A stretch of DNA of 64,000 nucleotides from contig NZ_UGHV01000001.1 in the NCBI RefSeq assembly GCF_900451095.1, forward strand, positions 868,001-932,000, written 5' to 3'. Each line of letters begins with the position of its first letter. Position 1 is the stretch's first letter. The notes below the pieces were generated by a model. The model was not told where the DNA came from and searched no databases. It saw only the letters and a list, made by a program, of their open reading frames with translations. Shown here in pieces: positions 18,574-28,943 of this stretch. The position numbers and the translations under genes are program-made. Source of the DNA: Helicobacter canis (GTDB taxonomy: Bacteria; Campylobacterota; Campylobacteria; Campylobacterales; Helicobacteraceae).

Positions 18574-19329
18574 GTGGATTTGGGGCTTGGCTGGTATATC
18601 ACGCTTTTTATCGCCTCTGTTGTGGGTGGGCTAGTAGGCTCGCTCTCTGGCGGAGCTGGTATGGTAACAATGCCCTTGCTTTTGCTTAGTGGCATAAGCC
18701 CCTTACAAGCCCTAGCGACTAATAAACTTCAAGCCTGCGTAGGCTCTTTTACAAGTGCGGCGCATTATTATCACGGCGGCTTGGTGGATTTTAGCCAAAG
18801 TCGCGTGCTTATCATCATCGCGGTGGTGTTTGCTGGCATTGGGGCTTTTAGCGTGCAGTTTATCTCGCTGGATCTGCTGGCAAAGGCATTGCCCTTTGTG
18901 ATGATAGGGCTTGGGATCTACTTTTTGCTCTCATCAAAAATCAGCGAGCAAGATCGTGCGCACTCTATCAACAAGCCCTATCTCTATGGCTCTTGTGCGC
19001 TTGCTAGTGTGTATGGCGGATTTATGGGGGTGGGGATTGGCTCATTTATCCTAGCGATACTTGTAGCAGTCGCTGGCTATGGACTTAGCAAAGCTCTAGC
19101 ACACTCTCGCTGGATTGTCTTTAGCATCAATCTCTCTTCTACGGCGTTTTTCTTGCTAGGGGGGCAGGTATTGTGGATTCTAGGGATTATGATGTGTGTG
19201 GGGCAGATGATTGGCGCAAGCCTAGGGGCAAAGCTTGCTATCAAGCACGGGGCTAAGATTATCCGCCCAGCAGTGATCGTGCTATGCTTTGCTATCTCTA
19301 CACAGCTGCTTATTAGAGAGTTTTTCTAG
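18574..19329 (+). CDS. TauE/SafE (TSUP) family membrane transporter
   Basis: 251 residues with about eight hydrophobic helices. Two glycine-rich repeats typical of the family are visible: GGLVGSLSGGAGMVTMPLLL near the N-terminus and SVYGGFMGVGIGSFILAIL in the middle. The family exports sulfite, sulfoacetate or related organosulfur anions; substrate cannot be told from sequence. The GTG start, 4 nt after the flavodoxin-fold gene, implies coupling. Confidence 0.88.
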   Translation: MDLGLGWYITLFIASVVGGLVGSLSGGAGMVTMPLLLLSGISPLQALATNKLQACVGSFTSAAHYYHGGLVDFSQSRVLIIIAVVFAGIGAFSVQFISLDLLAKALPFVMIGLGIYFLLSSKISEQDRAHSINKPYLYGSCALASVYGGFMGVGIGSFILAILVAVAGYGLSKALAHSRWIVFSINLSSTAFFLLGGQVLWILGIMMCVGQMIGASLGAKLAIKHGAKIIRPAVIVLCFAISTQLLIREFF

Positions 19330-19500
19330 CTTGCTCTTTGGTGTAAAATAGCGCGTAGATTCTAGTAGCAGATTAAGAACATAGCAATTTGTAACAATAT
19401 TTGCTTGCAAGGCATAATTTTATAGCATTATGCTAGTTCTGTGTGGTTTTATGTGCTAGAGTTTCGCAATTTCCCCACCAAATCAAAACCAAGGATAGTT

Positions 19501-20229
19501 GTGATCGAGCTAAAAAATGTCAATAAATACTATGGTAAGCACCGCGTGCTAAAAGATATAAATCTCACAATCAAAGATGGTGAAAAGCTTGTCATCATTG
19601 GACCAAGTGGCAGTGGAAAAAGCACTACAATCCGCTGTATGAATGGGCTTGAAGAGGTAAGCTCTGGTGAAGTGATTGTCGGCGGTATCCCGCTTAATCA
19701 CAAGACAAAGACAAAGATATGCCGCGAGTATTGTGCTATGGTGTTTCAGCATTTTAATCTCTACTCACATTTAAGTGTGCTTGAGAATCTAACCCTTGCG
19801 CCCATTAAGCTACGAGGCAAGACAAAGCAAGAAGCACAAGAAATCGCCTACAAATACCTTGAAGTTGTCGGCTTAAGAGATAAAGCACAAGTCTATCCAG
19901 CCACACTTAGCGGAGGGCAGCAGCAGCGCGTGGCAATCGCTAGAAGTCTCTGCACGCAAAAGCCCTATATCCTCTTTGATGAGCCCACCTCCGCGCTTGA
20001 CCCTGAGACGATACAAGAAGTCTTAGATGTTATGCGTGAGATCTCACATCAAAGCAATACGACAATGGTTGTCGTAACGCACGAGATGGGGTTTGCCAAG
20101 GAGGTGGCAGATAGGATCATCTTTATGGAAGATGGTGCTATCGTGGAAGAAAGCGTGCCTAAAGATTTCTTCGTATCGCCAAAAACCGAGCGTGCGAAGA
20201 CATTTTTGGGTAAAATTTTGAGCCACTAG
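19501..20229 (+). CDS. pebC: PEB1-type aspartate/glutamate ABC transporter, ATP-binding protein
   Basis: Polar amino-acid ABC ATPase: Walker [11 protein letters not shown], signature [13 protein letters not shown], Walker [14 protein letters not shown] and H-loop [10 protein letters not shown]. The start is placed at GTG 19501 because AAGGA lies at 19491-19495 and family members begin at [12 protein letters not shown]; an in-frame GTG at 19441 would add 20 unsupported residues. It is first in the order ATPase, binding protein, permease, permease, as in the Campylobacter peb1 operon. Confidence 0.92.
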   Translation: MIELKNVNKYYGKHRVLKDINLTIKDGEKLVIIGPSGSGKSTTIRCMNGLEEVSSGEVIVGGIPLNHKTKTKICREYCAMVFQHFNLYSHLSVLENLTLAPIKLRGKTKQEAQEIAYKYLEVVGLRDKAQVYPATLSGGQQQRVAIARSLCTQKPYILFDEPTSALDPETIQEVLDVMREISHQSNTTMVVVTHEMGFAKEVADRIIFMEDGAIVEESVPKDFFVSPKTERAKTFLGKILSH

Positions 20230-20234
20230 GCTAA

Positions 20235-21032
<798 letters not shown>

Positions 21033-21035
21033 AAA

Positions 21036-21821
21036 GTGGAGAGTGTAGGCTTGGATACTGCAATGGCAGGGAGTGAGACTTTGGGGGAGAGTCTCTTTAG
21101 CTTTTTAGAATCTGTGGGTTTATACGATGAGGACAATCCTAGCTCAAATCCATTTGCGTTGTGGAAGTTTGCAGATATGCTTTCACACGCTGATGAGTTT
21201 CTATCAGGCTTTGGCTATACCTTATCGGTGAGTTGCCTTGCTCTTTTGATCGCGCTTATTTTTGGCACGATCGGTGGCGTTATGGCGACAAGCAGATTTA
21301 AGATTCTTAAAGCCTACACACGCATTTATGTTGAGATTTTTCAAAATACGCCACTTGTGATACAGATATTTTTCTTGTATTTTGCCTTGCCTCCGCTTGG
21401 GATTCACCTTGATGTGTTTAGTGTCGGTGTTTTGGGCGTTGGAGCATATCACGGCGCGTATGTGAGCGAGGTGGTGAGAAGCGGGATACTCTCTGTCCCA
21501 AAAGGGCAGTTTGAAGCCTCTGCTTCGCAAGGATTTACCTACACGCAGCAAATGCGTTATATTATCCTGCCACAAACGATTAAAATTATCTTGCCTCCAT
21601 TGACAAATCAAATGGTCAATCTCATCAAAAACACTTCTGTGCTTTTGATTGTAGCGGGCGGGGAGATTATGTATGTGGCTGATAGCTATGCTGGAGATAC
21701 GAGCAATTATGCTCCGGCTTATCTCTTTACCGCGTTGCTGTATTTTATCGTGTGCTATCCGTTGGCGTATTTTGCAAAATTTTATGAAGATAGGCTGAAA
21801 AACGCCCATCTCAAGCGTTAA
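21036..21821 (+). CDS. PEB1 transporter permease 1
   Basis: HisM/GlnP-type inner-membrane permease with the EAA loop GQFEASASQGFTYTQQMRYI, and five predicted helices from about residue 60 on. The N-terminal 50 residues (SETLGESLFSFLESVG) are soluble and acidic, an extension compared with the partner permease. It starts with GTG 3 nt after pebA. Confidence 0.92.
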   Translation: MESVGLDTAMAGSETLGESLFSFLESVGLYDEDNPSSNPFALWKFADMLSHADEFLSGFGYTLSVSCLALLIALIFGTIGGVMATSRFKILKAYTRIYVEIFQNTPLVIQIFFLYFALPPLGIHLDVFSVGVLGVGAYHGAYVSEVVRSGILSVPKGQFEASASQGFTYTQQMRYIILPQTIKIILPPLTNQMVNLIKNTSVLLIVAGGEIMYVADSYAGDTSNYAPAYLFTALLYFIVCYPLAYFAKFYEDRLKNAHLKR

Positions 21822-21832
21822 GGAGATCTAAA

Positions 21833-22492
21833 ATGGAAAATGTATTTAACGAGACCAACTTCCACTTTCTCCTTGATGGCTTGTATTTGACACTTATTGT
21901 AGCGGTGGCTACTTGTGTGATTTCTATCATTCTTGGGACATTTCTTGCTATCACGCGTAATTATGGCGGGAGGGTCGCACGCACTCTAGCGGCTATCTAC
22001 ATAGAGGCGTTTAGAAATACGCCCTTGCTTTTATGGATGCTAACAGCCGTGTTTGTTTTGCCAAGCTTTTTTGGGAGAGCTGATCCTGCGGTGTGGGGGA
22101 CGATAGGCTTTTCGCTTTATACAAGCTCGGTTATGGCGGAGATTATCCGCGGTGGGCTAAACTCTATCCCAAAAGGGCAGTTTGAAGCGGCGTATTCACA
22201 AGGATTTAGCCAGTTTTTTACATTGTTTTATATCATCTTGCCTCAAACTTTTAGAAAAGTTATCCCTTCACTGCTTTCACAAATTATCACGACATTTAAG
22301 GATACTTCATTTCTTGCTGGGCTACAAATCGCCGAGCTTACTTATCAGTCTAAGATTATCCTAGCCCAGCTTACAAGCTTTGAAGAGATTCTTGTGATGA
22401 TTGGTGTGGTGGCAAGCATTTATTTTGTGGTGTGCTTTAGCCTATCTGTGCTTGTGCGCTACCTTGATAAAAAAACCGCGTATGTGGGGTAA
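21833..22492 (+). CDS. PEB1 transporter permease 2
   Basis: Second HisM-type permease (219 residues) with the EAA loop GQFEAAYSQGFSQFFTLFYI. It starts 11 nt after the first permease with AAGGAG upstream. The two permeases should form the heterodimeric channel. A terminator-like hairpin follows at 22497-22528. Confidence 0.92.
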   Translation: MENVFNETNFHFLLDGLYLTLIVAVATCVISIILGTFLAITRNYGGRVARTLAAIYIEAFRNTPLLLWMLTAVFVLPSFFGRADPAVWGTIGFSLYTSSVMAEIIRGGLNSIPKGQFEAAYSQGFSQFFTLFYIILPQTFRKVIPSLLSQIITTFKDTSFLAGLQIAELTYQSKIILAQLTSFEEILVMIGVVASIYFVVCFSLSVLVRYLDKKTAYVG

Positions 22493-22496
22493 TCTA

Positions 22497-22528
22497 CTAG
22501 AATCTGTTGGTGTCTATTTGGATTCTAG
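22497..22528 (+). terminator. Terminator-like hairpin after the PEB1 operon
   Basis: CTAGAATC (22497-22504) pairs with GATTCTAG (22521-22528), an inverted pair of the dispersed motif, followed by a short T-containing stretch (AGGTTTTC). No long U-run, so termination strength is uncertain. Confidence 0.4.
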
Positions 22529-22679
22529 CAGGTTTTCATAAGTAGTCTCAAAAGTATCCATAGCTCTTGCGTTACTTGTGATCTCTGCGTGATTGTTAGC
22601 AAATCTCCCTATATCTTGTTTATTGTGCTACCTTTTTACTCATAATCTCGCTTTTGCGCCATTTTTCTCGCATTTTTAC

Positions 22680-22694
22680 AAAAAAAAAAAAAAA
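22680..22694 (+). repeat. Homopolymer A15 upstream of the GmrSD-like gene
   Basis: Fifteen A residues end 47 bp before the ATG and about 30 bp before a TATATA -10-like box (near 22725). The tract could vary in length by slippage and alter promoter activity. Confidence 0.7.
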
Positions 22695-22741
22695 CGACCT
22701 TGCGTTAGAATCCAAGTTAGATTCTATATAAAGGAGTATGT

Positions 22742-24532
22742 ATGACTTTTCAATCAGATCAAAAATACATTGCAGAAATGCTAAGCCATAAGGGCGCAAA
22801 ATTTATTATCCCACCATATCAACGCCCATATAAATGGGGGATAGATGAATGCGAAACATTGTGGAACGATATTATTAATGCCTTTAGAGAGAATGAAGGC
22901 AGAAAAAATGAATATTTTCTAGGCTCTATTATTGCTTTTTCAAATCCCAATTTCAAAAATAAATTTCAAATTATTGATGGACAACAGAGAATCACGACTT
23001 TTACCCTACTTTTTCGGGCATTTTATGAATGTTTTGAAACAGAAAAAAAGAAAGAGGATTATCCAAGAGAGTTTGGCAGTTGCGTATGGGAATATGTAAA
23101 TAATAAGGGACTCGAATTTACAGAGCGACATTTACAGAGCGAAGTTGCCACAGATAGAGAGAAAGAGAATCTTAGTCAAATTTTAAGTGAAAAAATTGAT
23201 GAAAAGTTCCTAGAAGAAGATAATAAGAAAATAAAAAATAATCGCTCGCCTTATGTCCAGAATTATTTGTATTTTTTGGAAAAATTACACAGCTTTAAGC
23301 ACGACCAAAGTAATAGCTGGGGAGAGTTTTGTGATTTTGTTTTAGAGCAAAATTTATTTGTGCTATTTGTAGTATGCGATAGCCAAGAATCTGCAATGAC
23401 AATTTTTAATACACTTAATTCTCGCGGAATGCCACTCTCCAATGCCGATGTGCTCAAGGGATATTTATATAAACACTATAAAGAGCAAGGCAATATCGAT
23501 GGCTTTATTGATCAATGGAGTGAGATTGAGACAAACATAGAGAGTGTGGAGAGCAATAAAGATGTAGGGCTTGATTTTCTCTTTTTGCAGTATATGCACA
23601 TTATTAGGGCGGTAAATAAAGACTTTAATACGACAACAATAAAATTTTTAGACTTCTTTACTTCAAAAGATGAGTCTAAAAAAATTGGGAACAAAAAAAT
23701 ACAAATCTGGGGATCATCGCAAAAGTGGCTTTATAAGGATGAAACAATGCCTTTTATTGCTTTACTTGCAGACTTTTGGCTACGACCACAATATTACTTA
23801 TGCGGTAAGTCTCTTTACTATATGAATGTGCTAAGTATTTTTCAAAATAAGGGCTGGAAATCATTTGTGAGCTGCTTGGTATGGAAATATAAAGAGCTAT
23901 TGTTTCAAAAAAATATTGACAAAAATGCAATTAGCCAATCATTTGAAGCAGCATTACTAGAATTGCTTCAAAAAATAAGTTTGCTCTTTTTGAGATTAGA
24001 AGCCACTAGCAATAAAATTGATCAATTAGTATTTAAACTAAACGCCAATCTGCTAAACAATGAAGCTATAACTAAAGAAATAGATGAAATTCCTTACCCA
24101 TCATTTGAGACTTTTATTGAAAATATGTGGGAAAATAGAGCCAATAAAGCCAAGTATATTCTCTATCTTTATGCGTATGTGTATGATGATTTTTCACAGC
24201 CCATTGATGTAGCTGATTTGCAAGTTGAGCATATTTTGCCAAAGCGGTGGCAGAATGCCAATTTTAATGGCTGGGATGAAGAGAGTCATAAAGAGTATTT
24301 AGAGCAAATAGGCAATAAGATTTTGCTACCTAGTGCGAGCAATCTTGCCTGCCTTGAAAATTTCTTTGCTCAAAAGAAAAAAGAATATGCAGATTCTGCA
24401 AACAATCACCTAAAAGAAGTGCAGGATTTAGCCAAGCTATCTCAAAATGACTGGCTAAAAAAGGATATAGAGAGACGCAATGAAGAGATTTATACTCGCT
24501 TGAAAAACTTTTTTATAGGTAATGTGAGCTAA
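22742..24532 (+). CDS. DUF262/DUF1524 protein, GmrSD-like nuclease (candidate type IV restriction/anti-phage)
   Basis: Single-chain relative of GmrSD. The N-terminal DUF262 domain shows PPYQRPYKW (residues 24-32), FLGSII and the ParB-like NTP motif IIDGQQRITT (77-86). The C-terminal DUF1524 HNH-type region begins VEHILPKRW (His497) and continues to LPSASNLACLENFF. GmrSD enzymes cut glucosylated hydroxymethylcytosine DNA; other DUF262 proteins are general phage-defence nucleases, so the target is unknown. AAAGGAG lies 5 nt before the ATG. The gene stands alone, is visibly richer in A/T than its neighbours (AAA, AAT and TTT codons), and is bordered by an A15 tract and element A3, suggesting horizontal gain. 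Confidence 0.85.
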   Translation: MTFQSDQKYIAEMLSHKGAKFIIPPYQRPYKWGIDECETLWNDIINAFRENEGRKNEYFLGSIIAFSNPNFKNKFQIIDGQQRITTFTLLFRAFYECFETEKKKEDYPREFGSCVWEYVNNKGLEFTERHLQSEVATDREKENLSQILSEKIDEKFLEEDNKKIKNNRSPYVQNYLYFLEKLHSFKHDQSNSWGEFCDFVLEQNLFVLFVVCDSQESAMTIFNTLNSRGMPLSNADVLKGYLYKHYKEQGNIDGFIDQWSEIETNIESVESNKDVGLDFLFLQYMHIIRAVNKDFNTTTIKFLDFFTSKDESKKIGNKKIQIWGSSQKWLYKDETMPFIALLADFWLRPQYYLCGKSLYYMNVLSIFQNKGWKSFVSCLVWKYKELLFQKNIDKNAISQSFEAALLELLQKISLLFLRLEATSNKIDQLVFKLNANLLNNEAITKEIDEIPYPSFETFIENMWENRANKAKYILYLYAYVYDDFSQPIDVADLQVEHILPKRWQNANFNGWDEESHKEYLEQIGNKILLPSASNLACLENFFAQKKKEYADSANNHLKEVQDLAKLSQNDWLKKDIERRNEEIYTRLKNFFIGNVS

Positions 24533-24894
24533 TGGCATTTGCCCCTAAATTCTAGCAAAAAGTGGATTCTAGGGGGTGGGCGATTCAGTCTTGGGTGGGC
24601 AATGCGGCAGTGTTGCGGCTTATGGTAAAGGCACGAACGCTAAGTTCGCTAACCTTTACCATAAGCCGCAAAGCTACTACAGCCCCACCGCAACTCTTAG
24701 AATCGTGTTGAAGTCCAACAGGCTTTGCGAAAAAGCACATTTTCCGTCATTGCGAGCCGACAAAGTCGGCGTGGCAATCCATTTTCGTTTTCAAAAAGTG
24801 GATTCTAGGATTTGAGATATTTAGGGCGTGAGAGAGTAGAATCCACTTTTGCTAGCGGTCATAGCCTAGCTATATCTTTCTAGTATCTCTCCTA
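24533..24894. other. Intergenic region between convergent genes
   Basis: No gene. Holds structured element A3 (24580-24707), a GTCATTGCGAGCC...GGCAATCCA repeat (about 24747-24782) and copies of the AAAAGTGGATTCTAG motif near 24558, 24796 and 24839. Confidence 0.8.
24580..24707 (+). repeat. Structured element A3
   Basis: Ends match the family (GCGATTCAGTCTTGGG and CTCTTAGAATCGTG). The outer stem is perfect over 19 bp (24613-24631 with 24653-24671). The inner stem CGAAC/GTTCG closes on the loop GCTAA. It lies in the space between two convergent genes. Confidence 0.88.
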
Positions 24895-26337
24895 CTATCT
24901 CCCTTGCACCACGCGTAGGAACTCTTGCTTACAAAACGCACGCAAATCGCGTAAGCTAGGCAGGCTAAGATCGGTATTGAGCCTATCATCGCTGATTTCT
25001 TGCTCTAAAAACTGCACGACCTCATAGCGTGCGTTTAGGGCGACTTTGCCAGACAAAGAGGTCTTTTCATTTCCGGTGATTGGCTGCTTGATGAGATTGT
25101 GAGATTTGCCATTGATCCTAGCCCAAGTCATCTTGCTCACAAGCCCCACATCATCGCGTATGCCGGAGTTATACGCGTAGCTCCCCACACCAAAGCACAA
25201 AAACTGCGTAGGATTATAGGCATTATCCTTGCACCATTTGTAGATTTCCCTAGCACGATCTAGCGTGATCGCATCGCCATAGATGATTTTGACTCTATCA
25301 AGCCCGAAATACTCATCAAGCAAACGGATCACACCCTTTTGCGCTCGGGGATCACTTGCTCCTTCATCGCCCGTAAGGATCGCAAAAGGATCGCCAGAAT
25401 CCGGTCTTAGCACGATGGGCTGGGGTCGCTTCTGTATCATCATATAGGCTTCTTCATCATCTCTTAGTGCTTGGATAATCGCCCATAGATTCCAAGTATC
25501 CGCCACGATTGAGACCATAGAAGCAGGAAAAGTGCGCATTATGCGCTTGAAGCTCTCAAGCTCGCCACTCTCCCCACCTAGACACATCACGCTATGCTCA
25601 CTCGCAGGGATCGAGCCTAGCATACTCACATCACCGCCGTAGTTTTCGCATACATTTTGCAATGCCATCATAGAATCACTCCCGCTGAAAAAGAGCAAAT
25701 GCCCCATCGATGAAGCATAGCAATCAGCGATACCATTCATACCGCGCTGGGCGAAATCGTGGAAATTATAGCTCTCATCGATATAGCCGCCTGCGCAGTC
25801 GTATTCTATGCGCTTAAACAGCGCGGCTTGTGTGGCGACAAAGCAGCTCTTCCATAGCTCTGAATTCAAATAAGTCTCTACAAAATTCACAAACCAGCAG
25901 TGCTTTGCTTGATCGCAAGAGATGGTGATAATAGGCGTGTTTGAAGTGATGAAGCTGCCTTCAGGCAGGAGCTTAAAGCGAAGTGGCATATCCTTGGGCA
26001 AAGCAAGCCACTTATCTAGCAAAAATGCATAAGACTCTTGGGTAGGATCTAGCTTCATAAAATCGCTATACAAAAACGCTAGCCCTGCTTGCACACTCTC
26101 TTTAGGCGTATTGATAAACTCATCATATAAGCTATAAAGCTTTTGTATCGCTTGGCGCATACCAAAGGCTACGATATGCCCATTTAGCGTGCTTAGATCA
26201 AGTCTAGGATTGCGGCAGTAAAGCACGCTATATACTTCCTCCACGCCTTTTGGATACATTGCAGCGTGTGTATATTTGTAGCAATCCGCGATGAAGAGTA
26301 GCTTTGGGTAGGGGTGGTTATTACACTTTGGTTGCAT
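24895..26337 (-). CDS. nadV: Nicotinamide phosphoribosyltransferase
   Basis: NAMPT/NadV family enzyme making NMN from nicotinamide and PRPP, giving one-step NAD salvage. The N-terminus LLFIADCYKYTHAAMYPKG and the active-site block IVLRPDSGDPFAIL are family signatures, as is FCFGVGSYAYNSG-like near 400. The 480-residue length is that of NAMPT, longer than PncB. No NMN adenylyltransferase gene is next to it. A 27-nt gap separates it from hypE upstream on the same strand. Confidence 0.92.
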   Translation of the reverse strand: MQPKCNNHPYPKLLFIADCYKYTHAAMYPKGVEEVYSVLYCRNPRLDLSTLNGHIVAFGMRQAIQKLYSLYDEFINTPKESVQAGLAFLYSDFMKLDPTQESYAFLLDKWLALPKDMPLRFKLLPEGSFITSNTPIITISCDQAKHCWFVNFVETYLNSELWKSCFVATQAALFKRIEYDCAGGYIDESYNFHDFAQRGMNGIADCYASSMGHLLFFSGSDSMMALQNVCENYGGDVSMLGSIPASEHSVMCLGGESGELESFKRIMRTFPASMVSIVADTWNLWAIIQALRDDEEAYMMIQKRPQPIVLRPDSGDPFAILTGDEGASDPRAQKGVIRLLDEYFGLDRVKIIYGDAITLDRAREIYKWCKDNAYNPTQFLCFGVGSYAYNSGIRDDVGLVSKMTWARINGKSHNLIKQPITGNEKTSLSGKVALNARYEVVQFLEQEISDDRLNTDLSLPSLRDLRAFCKQEFLRVVQGR

Positions 26338-26364
26338 ATCTCTCCTTTGTTGGCAGATCTAGTG

Positions 26365-27372
26365 TCAGCAGATTCTAGGTAGTAGCTCGCCTTGGGGATA
26401 TTCCATAAATCGTTTTCCGCCCCACTCATTGATAAGCACTACGCGTGATTTGGTCTGCTTGCTTGCAGCACATACCTCGCCTATCACACAAGCCTTGCTT
26501 CCTAGAGAATGCCCACGCAGTATATCACATACTTCTTGCGTATCGCTCTTATCGACAGCTAGCACACACACCCCCTCATTTGCCAAGTGGCTAGGCTCAA
26601 GCCCTAGGATCTCGCAAATCCCCTGCACCCCCTCATCAATAGGCAGAGCCCCTTCATCAAGCTCGATGCAAAGCTCTCTATCTTGCACCCATTCGTGTAG
26701 CACCGCAGATAGCCCGCCGCGCGTGGCATCGCGCATTGTGTGGATTCTAGGGCATTTGGCAAAAAGTGGGGCTAGCATAGGATAGAGCTGGGCGCAGTCG
26801 CTTTGCACGCTGGATTCTAGCTTGATATTTTCACGCGCGGCAAAGATACTCGCCCCGTGCGCACCTATGGGCGCGGAAACAATGATACTATCGCCCACGC
26901 TTAGAGCTTGCGTAGAGACATTAGGCAGGAGAATCTCACCTAGGCAAGTTGTATTGATAAATAGCTTATCAATGCTGCCCTTTGGCAGGACTTTTGTATC
27001 TGCACTAAGGATTTTAAGCCCTGTAAGGCGCAATTCTTTAGCGATACTTTGGATAATGGATTCTAGCAGGGCGATTTCTAGCCCCTCTTCTAGCATAAAG
27101 CCAAGGTTTATATACACAGGCTTTGCCCCCATCATCGCCACATCATTGCTACTCCCACACACGCTAAGCTTGCCTATATCCCCGCCAGCAAACACCACAG
27201 GCGTGATCACAAAGCTATCTGTGCTACACGCCATAGCACTATGTGGGCTAAACACCCCAGCATCCTCCCCCAAAGACACGAAAAATTCACGCAAATGTGT
27301 GAGAAATACTCTTTCAACAAGCGCGTTTGTCGCTACACCGCCACCACCTTGTGCAAGAGTGATCGTCTCCAT
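26365..27372 (-). CDS. hypE: Hydrogenase maturation protein HypE
   Basis: Carbamoyl dehydratase providing the cyanide ligand of the NiFe hydrogenase centre. The N-terminal ITLAQGGGG motif, the PurM-like ATP-binding region, and the essential C-terminal PRIC with terminal Cys are all present. At 335 residues it is complete. No other hyp gene is adjacent. The LESSVQSD stretch encodes a copy of the dispersed 15-mer core. Confidence 0.95.
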   Translation of the reverse strand: METITLAQGGGGVATNALVERVFLTHLREFFVSLGEDAGVFSPHSAMACSTDSFVITPVVFAGGDIGKLSVCGSSNDVAMMGAKPVYINLGFMLEEGLEIALLESIIQSIAKELRLTGLKILSADTKVLPKGSIDKLFINTTCLGEILLPNVSTQALSVGDSIIVSAPIGAHGASIFAARENIKLESSVQSDCAQLYPMLAPLFAKCPRIHTMRDATRGGLSAVLHEWVQDRELCIELDEGALPIDEGVQGICEILGLEPSHLANEGVCVLAVDKSDTQEVCDILRGHSLGSKACVIGEVCAASKQTKSRVVLINEWGGKRFMEYPQGELLPRIC

Positions 27373-27381
27373 AGCGCGCCT

Positions 27382-27984
27382 TTAGAGCAAATGCCCTAGC
27401 TTTTGCTTTTTCACTGCAAGATATTTGGCATTATGCTCATTGCTCTCTACAATGATACTTGCTCTCTCTACTTTCACATACGCGCCAATGGCTTGTATCT
27501 TGCGTGGATTATTCGTAAGCAAGCGCACCTGCTTAATCCCATAATGCGTAAAAATCTTTTCTAAAATCCCATAGTTTCTATCATCGCTTGCAAAGCCTAG
27601 GGCGATATTTGCCTCCACGGTATCAAGCCCTTGGTCTTGCAGGGCATAGGCATTGACTTTGTTAAATAGCCCTATACCTCTGCCTTCTTGCCGCAGATAG
27701 ATAAGCATACCGCCGCCATTTTTAGCTCCATCTTTAGAATCTTGGGCGATTTTTCTCATCGCTAGATCTAGCTCTGGTCCGCAGTCGCATTTGCACGAGC
27801 CAAAGACATCGCCTGTTAGACACTCGCTATGCACGCGCACAAGCGGACTTTCTGGGAGATGTGGCGTCATCACGACTAAATGCTCTAGCACTGCGCCGCT
27901 GGATTCTAGGGTCTCTCTAAAAGATTGGATAAGAAAATCGCCATAGCGCGTAGGAAGCTTGGCAAGATTAGAAATAGTATGCAT
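27382..27984 (-). CDS. ribA: GTP cyclohydrolase II
   Basis: First step of riboflavin synthesis: GTP to 2,5-diamino-6-ribosylamino-pyrimidinone phosphate. The zinc ligands are in [16 protein letters not shown] (three Cys) and the catalytic loop is [11 protein letters not shown]. It has 200 residues, a stand-alone RibA not fused to RibB. It lies 9 nt upstream of hypE on the same strand. Confidence 0.96.
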   Translation of the reverse strand: MHTISNLAKLPTRYGDFLIQSFRETLESSGAVLEHLVVMTPHLPESPLVRVHSECLTGDVFGSCKCDCGPELDLAMRKIAQDSKDGAKNGGGMLIYLRQEGRGIGLFNKVNAYALQDQGLDTVEANIALGFASDDRNYGILEKIFTHYGIKQVRLLTNNPRKIQAIGAYVKVERASIIVESNEHNAKYLAVKKQKLGHLL

Positions 27985-28028
27985 AAATAATCCTTAGTAA
28001 AAATACTTGCTTTATAGCAGGCTTTTGC

Positions 28029-28919
28029 TTAAAAGCGCATAGCAAAGCCCACGCTTGTAGGACTAGCATAAGAAGCGATCTCACGCACATCGCGCACGCC
28101 CATAAACTTAGCAAACCCAAGATCGCGCATAATCACGCCGATAGGATCCATAAGCCCTACAACAATCAGCCCTAGAATCTTAGAGCCAAAGAGGCGATTG
28201 TCATTAGATTGGATATATTTGGTGCTTTGGTAAAAGATCTCGCCAAATATCGAGCCCATAGCCGGCGTGTAGATGAGATCTTGCCAGCTTGGGATCTCCA
28301 CAAATGCCTCAATCCCATACTCCCAAAAAATCGATGAAGTGATGAAAGAAAACAGAGCCGACTCTGCCCAAGAGTATCCCGCCACGCGCGGCTGCATATA
28401 ATACACCGCGCCGAAATATGGGTGTGCTACACCATTGAGCCAGAAATTATCGCTATCAATCACAGGTCCTACTTGCACATCTTGTAGCCACGCCTTAAAG
28501 CCAAAGCGCGAGCGATCCCAATTTGTAACACTCTCTGGCATAATGTAAAGCCCAATGATACTCACAATGATCCCCCCACCTAGCAAGCCTATGGTGGTAT
28601 TAAGATAAGTGCTAGGGGAGTCTGGCTTGTAGTAAGCGGGAGATTTTGCAGCGTGGAGTGCGGGGGTGGATTCTAGGGCTTTTGCAAGGGGGGGCTTAGA
28701 GGAGGTGCTAGAATCCAGCTTTTGCCTTGTGGGAGAGAGATTTGGCGAAGAGATGTTTTGCGCGGAGGCTTTTGCGACATAGAATCTAGGAGGGGCATAT
28801 AGCACGCTATCGCTTGCTTTGTGGGCTTTGCTATTTTGTAATGATATGTCGCTTATGGGGTGCGCACACATAGGCTGCACAGCAAGCATACTACACAAAA
28901 GCAAGAGCCATATTCTCAT
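28029..28919 (-). CDS. DUF3943-like exported protein
   Basis: A signal peptide (about 1-19, ending QPMCA) is followed by a low-complexity Ser/Pro/Ala region to about residue 100, a hydrophobic segment (IGLLGGGIIVSIIGLYIM) and a domain with GVAHPYFGAVYYMQPRVAGY, SIFWEYGIEAFVEIPSWQDL and MGSIFGEIFYQ, which resemble DUF3943. Function is unknown; members are thought to be outer-membrane or periplasmic. The low-complexity part contains peptides of the dispersed motif (KLDSST, ALESTP), suggesting repeat-driven growth of the linker. Confidence 0.7.
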   Translation of the reverse strand: MRIWLLLLCSMLAVQPMCAHPISDISLQNSKAHKASDSVLYAPPRFYVAKASAQNISSPNLSPTRQKLDSSTSSKPPLAKALESTPALHAAKSPAYYKPDSPSTYLNTTIGLLGGGIIVSIIGLYIMPESVTNWDRSRFGFKAWLQDVQVGPVIDSDNFWLNGVAHPYFGAVYYMQPRVAGYSWAESALFSFITSSIFWEYGIEAFVEIPSWQDLIYTPAMGSIFGEIFYQSTKYIQSNDNRLFGSKILGLIVVGLMDPIGVIMRDLGFAKFMGVRDVREIASYASPTSVGFAMRF

Positions 28920-28943
28920 TCCTATCCTTATACTGCAAAGGGT

